Of a stretch of DNA of 57,690 nucleotides, positions 35,607 through 43,456 are shown in pieces. Within the stretch, counting starts at the first letter, position 1; every line of letters begins with the position of its first letter. Below the pieces are notes generated by a model. That model had not been told where the DNA came from. It made no database searches and was given only the letters and a program-made list of their open reading frames with translations. The stretch covers positions 1 to 57,690 of the forward strand of contig NZ_QEST01000019.1 of assembly GCF_003311645.1 (NCBI RefSeq), given 5' to 3'. This DNA is from Streptomyces sp. PT12. Lineage in GTDB: Bacteria > Actinomycetota > Actinomycetes > Streptomycetales > Streptomycetaceae. The position numbers and the translations under genes were made by a program.

Positions 35607-38600
35607 ATGCAAGAGACCGACAAGTCCGTGGAAACGGACGGTGCGGAACGCACCGACACCACCGTTCCCCATGGCTCATCCGACACCACGAGCTCGAACG
35701 ACACGACCAGCCCGAACGACACCACGAGCCCGAGCGACACGCTGCCCCCGCGCCGCCGCCGCGCGGCCTCACGCCCGGCCGGGCCCCCGGCCCAGGCGGG
35801 CGAGAGCGGCGGCGCCGACGAGGCGCCCGCGGCCCCGAAGCGGCGCCGCGCCACCCGCGCGGCCGCGGCCACGACGGCGGAGGCCGACGGCGTTCCCCAG
35901 CAGGCGACCGATGAGCCCGCGCCCAAGCGCGGTCGGCGTGTGACGCGTGTCGCGTCGGCGCCCGAGGCCGATGAGCCTTCCGCGAACGCCGAGGCCGCGG
36001 CAGCCGAGGCGCAGCCGGAGCCCGAGCCGGTGCCGGTCAAGCGCCGCCGCCGCGCGACGCGTGCCGCTGCCGCGCCCGAGGCGGCCGAGGGGGCCGAGGA
36101 GGCGGCGGCCGAGGTCCCGGTGGCCGTGACCCCCGTGGTCGAAGAGCCCGCCGAGCCCGAGCCCGAGCCCGCGCCCAAGCGCAGGAGGCGCGCGACGCGC
36201 GCCGCGGCGGCGCCCGAGCCCGCCCCCGAGAGCGCGCCCGAGGCAGAGGAGCCCGCGCCCCCGAAGCGCCGCCGCCGCGCGACCCGCGCCGCCGCCGCGC
36301 CCGAGGCGGTCGCCGAGGCCCCCGAGGCCGCGCCCGAGGCCGCCCCTGAGACAGAGGAGCCCGCGCCGCGGCGCCGACGGCGTTCGACCGCGAAGGCGGC
36401 CTCGCCCGCGCCCGCGCCCGAGGCCGATGAGGCCGCGCCCGTGCCCGCGGACACCGACGAGGCCGATGTGCCGCTGCCGCCCGCCGTTCCCGTGGCCACC
36501 ACCGCCGTCTTCCAGGCCCCTGTCTTCCAGGCGCCGATGTTCCAGACCCCGCAGCGGGCCGCCGAGGAGGCGGTGCGCGGCGCCGCCGGGCAGCGGGCCG
36601 ACGAGGACGAGGAAGAGGAGGAGCTCACCGACCTCGCCGACCTCGCCGAAGGCCCCGACGACGACGAGCTTCCCGAGGTCCCCGAGGCGGACGAGGACGA
36701 GGCGCAGGCCGACCGCCCCGCGCGGCGCCGCCGCCGCGGCGGCCGCAGGCGCAGGCGCGGCGAGACCGCGGAGCGCGCCGCCGAGGCCGCGGGGAAGGCG
36801 GCGGGCGACGAGGCCGAGGCCGACGAGGCCGCGGCGGACGAGGACCAGGCCGAGGCCGAGCAGGCCGGGCAGGCCGTGGTCGAGGCCGACGAGCAGGCCG
36901 AGGGCTCGGGCGGCTCCCGCCGCCGTCGGCGCCGCAGGAGGCGCAGCGGCGAGTCGGGCGAGGCGCCAGCGGGCGGCGACGACCCCGAGCGCACGGTCGT
37001 CAAGGTCCGCGAGCCGCGCCGCAGGCGTGAGGAGGCCACCGAAAGCGCGGACGGCGTTCAGTCGATCAAGGGCTCCACGCGCCTTGAGGCCAAGAAGCAG
37101 CGCCGCCGCGAGGGCCGTGAGCAGGGCAGGCGCAGGGCGCCGATCATCACCGAGGCGGAGTTCCTGGCGCGCCGCGAGGCGGTCGAGCGGGTCATGATCG
37201 TCCGGCAGAGCGGCGAGCGCACGCAGATCGCCGTCCTGGAGGACGACGTCCTGGTGGAGCACTTCGTCAACAAGGAGCAGTCCTCCAGCTACGTCGGCAA
37301 CGTCTACCTCGGCAAGGTGCAGAACGTCCTGCCGTCGATGGAGGCCGCGTTCGTCGACATCGGCAAGGGCCGCAACGCCGTGCTCTACGCGGGCGAGGTC
37401 AACTTCGAGGCGCTCGGCCTCGGCAACGGCCCCCGCCGCATCGAGTCGGCGCTCAAGTCGGGCCAGCCGGTGCTCGTGCAGGTCACCAAGGACCCCATCG
37501 GACACAAGGGCGCCCGGCTGACCAGCCAGATCTCGCTCCCCGGGCGTTATCTCGTCTATGTCCCCGAGGGCTCGATGACGGGCATCAGCCGCAAGCTGCC
37601 CGACACCGAGCGGGCGCGGCTCAAGCAGGTGCTCAAGCGGATCGTCCCCGAGGACGCGGGCGTCATCGTGCGCACCGCCGCCGAGGGCGCGAGCGAGGAG
37701 GAGCTGACGCGCGACGTCGAGCGGCTCCAGGCGCAGTGGGAGGAGATCCAGAAGAAGGCCAAGAAGGGCAACGCCCCCTCGCTGCTGTATGGCGAGCCCG
37801 ACATGACGGTCCGGGTCGTGCGCGACATCTTCAACGAGGACTTCACCAAGGTCATCGTCAGCGGCGACGAGGCGTGGGAGACCATCCACGGCTATGTCTC
37901 GCACGTGGCGCCCGACCTGGTGGGCCGCCTGTCGCGGTGGACGTCGGACGTGGACGTGTTCGCGACGTACCGCATCGACGAGCAGCTGATGAAGGCGCTC
38001 GACCGGAAGGTGTGGCTGCCGAGCGGCGGCTCGCTGGTCATCGACCGCACCGAGGCGATGGTCGTGATCGACGTCAACACCGGGCGTTTCACGGGCCAGG
38101 GCGGCAACCTCGAGGAGACCGTCACCAGGAACAACCTGGAGGCGGCCGAGGAGATCGTGCGCCAGCTGCGGCTGCGGGACCTCGGCGGGATCATCGTGAT
38201 CGACTTCATCGACATGGTCTTGGAGTCCAACCGCGACCTGGTGCTGCGCAGGCTGCTCGAGTGCCTGGGCAGGGACCGCACCAAGCACCAGGTGGCCGAG
38301 GTCACGTCGCTCGGCCTGGTGCAGATGACCAGGAAGCGCGTGGGGCAGGGGCTGCTTGAGTCGTTCTCCGAGCCGTGTGTCCACTGCAACGGCCGCGGCG
38401 TCATCGTGCACATGGACCATGTGCACGCGCCCGCGGGTGGCGGGGGCGGCGGCCGGAAGGGCAGGAAGCGCGGCAGGGCGGCGGCCGAGGAGCCGAGGCA
38501 GCCGGTGGCGGTCGACGTTGGTGAGACGGCCGAGGCCGAGGCCGTGGAGGCGGCGGCCGCCGATGAGGAGGCGATCGAGCCGGTCGAGGCCGTGGCGCCC

Positions 38601-39371
38601 GCCGAGCCCGAACCGGTCGTCGAGGTCGTCGAGCCGGTGGAGGTCGTGGAGCCGGAGCCGGTGGCCGAGCCCGAGCCGGTCGTCGAGGAGGCCGCGCCCG
38701 AACGCCCCCGGCGCAGGAGGCGTGTCACCCGCAAGGTGTCGGCCCCGGCAGGGCCGCCGCCCTCGGCCGCCGATGAGGAGGCCGCGGTGACCGTGGTCCC
38801 GGCGCCCGAGCCCGCGGCCGAGCCCGTTCCCGAGGTGCCGGTGGAGCCCGCGGGCGAGGAGCCGAGCCCCGAGCCCGAGCCGCAACGCGCCAGGCGCGGC
38901 GCGCGCCGCAAGGTGTCCGCGCCCGCGGGCTCGCCCAGGAGCACGGCCGAGGAGCACGCGGTGCTCGTCGTCGCGTCCGAGCCGGTGGAGGCGCCCGAGC
39001 CCGAGCCGGTGCCCGAGCCGGTCTCCGAGGCCCCGCCGCCCCGCCGCCGCGCGGTGCGCAGGGCGTCGGCCCCGGCCGGTTCGCCCGAGGGGGCGAGCGA
39101 GGCCGTCGTGACGGTCGTCACGGCCCCGCCAGCGAAGAAGGCGGCGAAGGCGGCGAAGGCGGCGAAGAAGGCCGCGGCCAAGAAGGCGGCGAAGGCCCCG
39201 GCGAAGAAGGCCGCGGCCAAGAAGACCGCGGCGAAGAAGGCGGCCAAGACGGCCAAGACGGCGAAGGCCGCCACGACCGCCAAGAAGGCCGCGGCCAAGA
39301 AGTCGGCCAAGACCACGGCGGCGGCCGAGCAGCCGCAGCCGCCCTCGGTCTCGGCGTCGACGGACGGCTGA
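35607..39371 (+). CDS. rne: Ribonuclease E/G
   Basis: 1254-aa endoribonuclease of mRNA decay and rRNA processing. In the actinobacterial arrangement the catalytic core sits in the middle: S1 domain at about 530-630, the metal-binding Asp in VVIDVNTGRF near 820 and IVIDFIDM near 865, and the zinc-link CVHCNGRG near 924. Residues 1-520 contain six RRRRATRAAAAPE-type repeats alternating with acidic Glu/Pro/Ala stretches, then further acidic and Arg-rich blocks. Residues 960-1254 hold three RRKVSAPAG repeats and a Lys/Ala tail (KKAAAKKAAK) like histone H1. Both arms are probably disordered RNA- and partner-binding regions. ATG start MQETDKS. Confidence 0.96.
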   Translation: MQETDKSVETDGAERTDTTVPHGSSDTTSSNDTTSPNDTTSPSDTLPPRRRRAASRPAGPPAQAGESGGADEAPAAPKRRRATRAAAATTAEADGVPQQATDEPAPKRGRRVTRVASAPEADEPSANAEAAAAEAQPEPEPVPVKRRRRATRAAAAPEAAEGAEEAAAEVPVAVTPVVEEPAEPEPEPAPKRRRRATRAAAAPEPAPESAPEAEEPAPPKRRRRATRAAAAPEAVAEAPEAAPEAAPETEEPAPRRRRRSTAKAASPAPAPEADEAAPVPADTDEADVPLPPAVPVATTAVFQAPVFQAPMFQTPQRAAEEAVRGAAGQRADEDEEEEELTDLADLAEGPDDDELPEVPEADEDEAQADRPARRRRRGGRRRRRGETAERAAEAAGKAAGDEAEADEAAADEDQAEAEQAGQAVVEADEQAEGSGGSRRRRRRRRRSGESGEAPAGGDDPERTVVKVREPRRRREEATESADGVQSIKGSTRLEAKKQRRREGREQGRRRAPIITEAEFLARREAVERVMIVRQSGERTQIAVLEDDVLVEHFVNKEQSSSYVGNVYLGKVQNVLPSMEAAFVDIGKGRNAVLYAGEVNFEALGLGNGPRRIESALKSGQPVLVQVTKDPIGHKGARLTSQISLPGRYLVYVPEGSMTGISRKLPDTERARLKQVLKRIVPEDAGVIVRTAAEGASEEELTRDVERLQAQWEEIQKKAKKGNAPSLLYGEPDMTVRVVRDIFNEDFTKVIVSGDEAWETIHGYVSHVAPDLVGRLSRWTSDVDVFATYRIDEQLMKALDRKVWLPSGGSLVIDRTEAMVVIDVNTGRFTGQGGNLEETVTRNNLEAAEEIVRQLRLRDLGGIIVIDFIDMVLESNRDLVLRRLLECLGRDRTKHQVAEVTSLGLVQMTRKRVGQGLLESFSEPCVHCNGRGVIVHMDHVHAPAGGGGGGRKGRKRGRAAAEEPRQPVAVDVGETAEAEAVEAAAADEEAIEPVEAVAPAEPEPVVEVVEPVEVVEPEPVAEPEPVVEEAAPERPRRRRRVTRKVSAPAGPPPSAADEEAAVTVVPAPEPAAEPVPEVPVEPAGEEPSPEPEPQRARRGARRKVSAPAGSPRSTAEEHAVLVVASEPVEAPEPEPVPEPVSEAPPPRRRAVRRASAPAGSPEGASEAVVTVVTAPPAKKAAKAAKAAKKAAAKKAAKAPAKKAAAKKTAAKKAAKTAKTAKAATTAKKAAAKKSAKTTAAAEQPQPPSVSASTDG
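39136..39310. repeat. Lys-Ala repeat DNA at the 3' end of rne
   Basis: Short imperfect repeats of AAGAAGGC(C)GCG encode the KKAAAKKAAK tail of RNase E. It is a coding low-complexity repeat, probably variable in length. Confidence 0.8.
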
Positions 39372-39421
39372 GCGGCACTGGCTGAGCGGCACGAGCGGAC
39401 GGGCGTCGGCAGGGCGGGAAT

Positions 39422-39451
39422 TTGACCGCCTTGTCGGCGCCTCCGTATTGT
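39422..39451 (+). promoter_or_regulatory. Promoter of rplU-rpmA
   Basis: TTGACC (39422-39427) and TATTGT (39446-39451) with an 18-bp spacer; a good housekeeping promoter about 140 bp before rplU. It implies a leader of about 130 nt. Confidence 0.65.
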
Positions 39452-39498
39452 TGACGACTGGCGTGTCACCGGATGCGCCATGCCCCTGAGCGATCTTC

Positions 39499-39529
39499 CT
39501 CCCGTGCCGCGCGGTTTCGCGCGGGGGAG
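39499..39529 (+). promoter_or_regulatory. Leader hairpin of rplU
   Basis: CTCCC-GTG-CCGCGCG, loop GTTT, CGCGCGG-GGGAG: a 12-bp stem with a 3-nt bulge in the middle of the predicted leader. Ribosomal protein leaders often carry autoregulatory structures, so this is a candidate; it does not match a motif I can name. Confidence 0.45.
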
Positions 39530-39590
39530 AGGCCGGGCCTGCCCGTTGCTGGCATCAGGGGCCCCGTCAGCGAGTGAGGGAGAGTTCCGC

Positions 39591-39914
39591 GTGTACGCGA
39601 TCGTGCGCACCGGCGGCCGTCAGCAGAAGGTGTCTGTCGGCGACGTCATCGAGGTCGACCGGCTGTCCAGTGAGGTCGGCGACACCGTCGAGCTCTCGGC
39701 CCTGCTCGTCGTGGACGGCGAGACCGTCACCAGCGACCCGTGGGTGCTGGCAGGGGTGAAGGTCCAGGCCGAGGTTCTCGACCACCACAAGGGCGACAAG
39801 ATCCGCATCCAGAAGTTCAAGAACAAGACGGGCTACCGCAGGCGGATGGGCCACCGCCAGCTGCACACCCAGCTGAAGATCACCGACATCCCCGCCCCGG
39901 CCGCCTCGAAGTAA
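39591..39914 (+). CDS. rplU: 50S ribosomal protein L21
   Basis: 107 aa, normal length. [14 protein letters not shown] at the N-terminus and [16 protein letters not shown] near the C-terminus are the L21 signatures. GTG at 39591 with AGGGAGAG upstream; upstream in-frame codons would add a non-conserved segment. rpmA follows after 14 bp. Confidence 0.97.
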   Translation: MYAIVRTGGRQQKVSVGDVIEVDRLSSEVGDTVELSALLVVDGETVTSDPWVLAGVKVQAEVLDHHKGDKIRIQKFKNKTGYRRRMGHRQLHTQLKITDIPAPAASK

Positions 39915-39928
39915 GGGACTGAGCACAG

Positions 39929-40189
39929 ATGGCACACAAGAAGGGCGCCTCCTCCACCCGGAACGGCCGCGACTCCAACCCCCAGTACCTCGGCGTCAAG
40001 CGCTTCGGCGGCCAGCTGGTGAACGCCGGTGAGATCCTGGTCCGCCAGCGCGGCACCCACTTCCACCCCGGCAAGGGCGTGGGCCGTGGCGGCGACGACA
40101 CGCTGTTCGCCCTGCGCCCCGGTCATGTGCAGTTCGGCACGTACCGGGACCGCAAGGTCGTGAACATCGTTCCGGTCGCCGCGGAGTAA
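39929..40189 (+). CDS. rpmA: 50S ribosomal protein L27
   Basis: 86 aa. [32 protein letters not shown] and [14 protein letters not shown] are the L27 signatures. There is no cleavable N-terminal extension of the Firmicutes type. ATG 14 bp after rplU. A terminator follows at 40206. Confidence 0.98.
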   Translation: MAHKKGASSTRNGRDSNPQYLGVKRFGGQLVNAGEILVRQRGTHFHPGKGVGRGGDDTLFALRPGHVQFGTYRDRKVVNIVPVAAE

Positions 40190-40205
40190 GCGCGCGGCAC
40201 TGCCG

Positions 40206-40246
40206 AGGGCGGACCGTCTTCCCGCGCCGGGAAGCCGGTCCGCCCT
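40206..40246 (+). terminator. Terminator after rpmA
   Basis: AGGGCGGACCG (40206-40216) pairs with CGGTCCGCCCT (40236-40246), and the loop holds CTTCCC-GCGC-CGGGAAG. A long two-part hairpin 17 nt after the rpmA stop. obg is 60 bp further and may rely on read-through or its own promoter. Confidence 0.8.
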
Positions 40247-40305
40247 TCGCTTGTCCCCCCAAAAAAGACCCCCTCTCGAAGAACCCCAGTACAGGAGTGA
40301 CCGTC

Positions 40306-41748
40306 ATGACCACCTTTGTGGACCGCGTCGAGCTGCATGTCGTCGCGGGGAACGGCGGCCACGGCTGTGCCTCCGTGCACCGGGAGAAGTTCAAGCCGCT
40401 CGGCGGCCCCGACGGGGGCGACGGCGGGCGCGGCGGCGATGTCGTGCTGGTGGTGGACCCGGATGTGACGACGCTCATCGAGTACCACCACAGGCCGCAC
40501 CGCAAGGCGACCAACGGCAAGCCGGGCGGCGGGGGCCACCGCACGGGCGCGCACGGCCAGGACCTGGTGCTTCCCGTGCCCGACGGCACGGTCGTGCTCG
40601 ACGGGAACGGCGAGGTGCTGGCCGACCTGGTGGGCAGGGGCACGACGTTTGTCGCGGGCCAGGGCGGCAGGGGCGGGCTCGGGAACGCCGCGCTCGCCTC
40701 GCCGCGCCGCAAGGCCCCGGGGTTCGCGCTGCTCGGCGAGCCCGGCGAGGAGCGCGACATCGTCCTGGAGCTCAAGACGGTCGCCGATGTGGCGCTCGTC
40801 GGCTTCCCGAGCGCGGGCAAGTCGTCGTTGATCTCGGTGCTCTCCGCGGCCAAGCCCAAGATCGCGGACTACCCCTTCACCACCCTGGTGCCCAACCTCG
40901 GTGTGGTGACGGCCGGTTCGACGGTGTACACGGTGGCGGACGTGCCGGGGCTGATCGCGGGGGCGAGCGAGGGCCGGGGCCTCGGGCTGGAGTTCCTGCG
41001 GCATGTGGAGCGCTGCTCGGTGCTGGTGCACGTGCTGGACTGCGCGACGCTGGAGCCGGGCCGTGACCCGCTGACCGACCTGGACGTCATCGAGGCCGAG
41101 CTGGCGCGGTACGGCGGCCTCGACGACCGGCCGCGGCTTGTCGTGCTCAACAAGACGGATATTCCCGAGGGTCAGGATCTCGCGGATATCGTGCGCCCCG
41201 ATCTCGAGGCGAGAGGGCTTGAGGTATTCGATGCCTCGGCGGTCTCGCGGAAGGGCCTTCGTGATCTTTCCTACGCGCTTGCCGCGCAGGTCGCGAAGGC
41301 GCGGGAGGCGAAGCCCGTCGAGGAGGCGACGCGCATTGTCATCAGGCCCAGGGCGATTGACGACTCGGGCTTCACGGTGACCGAGGAGGGCGAGGGATTC
41401 TTCCGGGTGCGCGGCGAGAAGCCGGAACGCTGGGTGCGGCAGACCGACTTCACCAATGACGAGGCCGTGGGCTATCTCGCGGACCGCCTCGCGCGGCTCG
41501 GCGTCGAGGACGAGCTACGCCGCGCCGGGGCGCGCGAGGGCGACGGGGTGGGGATCGGCGGCGACGACGACGCCGTGGTCTTCGACTTCGAGCCCTCGGT
41601 GAGCGGCGGCGCCGAGATGCTGGGCAGGCGTGGCGAGGATCACCGCCTGAACGCCGTGCGGCCCGCGGAGGAACGCCGCAGGGAACGGGAGGCGCGCCGC
41701 GGCGACCAGGCGCAGCGGGAATTCGAGGAATTCAGCCCTTTTGACTGA
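40306..41748 (+). CDS. obg: Obg/CgtA ribosome-associated GTPase
   Basis: 480 aa. Glycine-rich Obg domain (about 1-158; [24 protein letters not shown]), then the G domain with G1 GFPSAGKS near 170, G3 DVPGLI near 212 and G4 NKTD near 285, then the OCT domain at about 340-430 and an Asp/Glu/Arg-rich tail. In S. coelicolor Obg affects aerial mycelium formation; its general role is 50S assembly and the GTP signal. ATG at 40306 with AGGAG 8 nt upstream is preferred to an ATG three codons earlier. Confidence 0.96.
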   Translation: MTTFVDRVELHVVAGNGGHGCASVHREKFKPLGGPDGGDGGRGGDVVLVVDPDVTTLIEYHHRPHRKATNGKPGGGGHRTGAHGQDLVLPVPDGTVVLDGNGEVLADLVGRGTTFVAGQGGRGGLGNAALASPRRKAPGFALLGEPGEERDIVLELKTVADVALVGFPSAGKSSLISVLSAAKPKIADYPFTTLVPNLGVVTAGSTVYTVADVPGLIAGASEGRGLGLEFLRHVERCSVLVHVLDCATLEPGRDPLTDLDVIEAELARYGGLDDRPRLVVLNKTDIPEGQDLADIVRPDLEARGLEVFDASAVSRKGLRDLSYALAAQVAKAREAKPVEEATRIVIRPRAIDDSGFTVTEEGEGFFRVRGEKPERWVRQTDFTNDEAVGYLADRLARLGVEDELRRAGAREGDGVGIGGDDDAVVFDFEPSVSGGAEMLGRRGEDHRLNAVRPAEERRREREARRGDQAQREFEEFSPFD

Positions 41749-41935
41749 GATATGGGGGGAATGTGAGTGACATAAGGCCGCATCTGCCGACGTTGGAGGG
41801 CGCCGCACGGTAACGCGGCGCTGTCGCAAAGCGATAACGGAGGACAACCGTTCATCTGGTTTGGGGGTCAAGCTTCCACTGGGGTTAACCTTCTCCTCGC
41901 GTAGGCGACACTTCTGATACCCGGCTGGAGCTTCC
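41749..41935. other. Upstream region of the wall-polymer locus
   Basis: 187 bp with lower G+C than the flanks and no ORF. It contains the short inverted repeat AACGG-AGGACAA-CCGTT near 41835-41852. It probably holds the promoter of the cytidylyltransferase operon; no sure -10/-35 pair could be fixed. Confidence 0.4.
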
Positions 41936-43456
41936 TTGACCATCCATCCCCCAGGCCCGTCCCCACACACCACCGCGGTCGTGCTGGCCGGTGGAACGGG
42001 TCAGCGCGTAGGGCTCTCCATTCCGAAGCAGCTGATCAAGGTGGCGGGCAAGGCAGTCATCGAGCACACCCTCGCGATCTTCGAGGAGGCCGAGGAGATC
42101 GACGACGTCCTCGTGATGATGGCCCCCGGGTACACGGCCGAGGTGGAGAAGATCGTCGCCAAGGGCGGCCTCGGCAAGGTCACCCGGGTCGTGGAGGGCG
42201 GCTCGACGCGGAACGAGACGACGCGGCGCGCCATCGAGGTGCTTGGCGAGGGGCTCGCGGACGACGAGGACCGCAAGGTGCTGTTCCACGACGCCGTCCG
42301 CCCGCTGCTGTCGCGCCGCGTCATAGCGGACTGCGTGGCGGCGCTCGACCGCTACCGCGCGGTGGACGTCGCCATACCGTCGGCCGACACCATCATCGTC
42401 ACGCGCACGCACGGCGAGGACGGCGAGTTCATCACCGATGTGCCGGACCGCTCGCGGCTGCGCCGGGGCCAGACCCCGCAGGCGTTCCGGCTCTCCACGA
42501 TCCGCAGGGCCTACGAGGTGGCCGCCGACGACCCCAACTTCCAGGCGACGGACGACTGTTCCGTGGTGCTGAAGTACCTGCCCGACGTGCCGATCCATGT
42601 GGTGCCTGGCGACGAGTTCAACCTGAAGGTGACGCAGCCCGTCGACGTCTTCATCGCCGACAAGCTGTTCCAGCTCGCCTCGACGGCCGCGCCCGCGCAG
42701 TCCGCCGACGACGCCTACCGCGAGCGGCTGAAGGGCGCGACGGTCGTCGTCTTCGGCGGCTCCTACGGCATCGGCAAGGACATCGCCGACCTGGCCGAGC
42801 GCCATGGCGCGACGGTGTACGCGCTGGGCCGCTCCACCACGGGCACCCATGTGGAGAACCCGCGCGACATCGCCGACGCCCTCGCGCGCGCGTACGCGGA
42901 GACCGGGCGCGTGGACTATGTCGTGAACACCGCGGGAGTGCTGCGCATCGGGAAGCTGGCGGAGACGGATGACGCCGCGATCGAGGAGGCGCTCACCGTC
43001 AACTACCTGGCGCCGGTGCGGATCGCGCGCGCCGCCCACACCTACCTCGCCGAGTCGGGCGGCCAGCTGCTGCTGTACACCTCGAGCAGCTACACGCGGG
43101 GCCGCGCCGAGTACAGCCTCTACTCCTCCACCAAGGCCGCGATGGTCAACCTCACGCAGGCGCTCGCCGACGAGTGGGCCGCCGACGGCATCCGCGTCAA
43201 CTGCGTCAACCCCGAGCGGACCGCGACCCCGATGCGCACGCGGGCGTTCGGCGACGAGCCCGCGGGCACGCTGCTGTCGTCCGAGGCCGTGGCGCGCACG
43301 TCGCTCGACGTCCTGCTCTCGCCCCTGACCGGGCATGTCATCGACGTCCGGCAGCAGGACCCGACGGCCGACGCCAGCCAGGCCGGGTCGTTCGAACGCG
43401 CGCTTGCCGCCGCGATCGCCGCGGGCGCGGCCGACTCCGCGGGGGAGGTGGCATGA
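41936..43456 (+). CDS. Fused polyol-phosphate cytidylyltransferase and SDR reductase (TarI/IspD-TarJ-like, Bcs1 type)
   Basis: 506 aa, two domains. Residues 1-235 are an IspD/TarI-type cytidylyltransferase (VVLAGGTGQRVGLSIPKQL, EGGSTRNETTRRA, FHDAVRPLLSRR, VPGDEFNLKVTQPVD). Residues 250-475 are a short-chain dehydrogenase (nucleotide loop FGGSYGIG, NTAGVL, Ser and catalytic YSSTK). This order matches bifunctional enzymes such as Haemophilus Bcs1, which reduce ribulose 5-phosphate and make CDP-ribitol. The likely product is therefore a CDP-activated polyol for wall-polymer synthesis. TTG start at 41936 with GGAG 7 nt upstream. The stop overlaps the next gene (ATGA). Confidence 0.88.
   Translation: MTIHPPGPSPHTTAVVLAGGTGQRVGLSIPKQLIKVAGKAVIEHTLAIFEEAEEIDDVLVMMAPGYTAEVEKIVAKGGLGKVTRVVEGGSTRNETTRRAIEVLGEGLADDEDRKVLFHDAVRPLLSRRVIADCVAALDRYRAVDVAIPSADTIIVTRTHGEDGEFITDVPDRSRLRRGQTPQAFRLSTIRRAYEVAADDPNFQATDDCSVVLKYLPDVPIHVVPGDEFNLKVTQPVDVFIADKLFQLASTAAPAQSADDAYRERLKGATVVVFGGSYGIGKDIADLAERHGATVYALGRSTTGTHVENPRDIADALARAYAETGRVDYVVNTAGVLRIGKLAETDDAAIEEALTVNYLAPVRIARAAHTYLAESGGQLLLYTSSSYTRGRAEYSLYSSTKAAMVNLTQALADEWAADGIRVNCVNPERTATPMRTRAFGDEPAGTLLSSEAVARTSLDVLLSPLTGHVIDVRQQDPTADASQAGSFERALAAAIAAGAADSAGEVA

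Noticed and set aside
39136-39310. Regular short repeats that could suggest a CRISPR-like array
   Set aside because: They are coding Lys-Ala repeats of RNase E without spacers of constant length.
35769-39392. 1207-codon open frame antisense to rne
   Set aside because: It mirrors the repeat-rich rne gene; Leu/Gly/Arg-only composition and no domain.
39480-39590. N-terminal extension of L21 from an ATG at 39480
   Set aside because: The segment contains the leader hairpin and has no L21 similarity; GTG 39591 gives the standard length with a ribosome-binding site.
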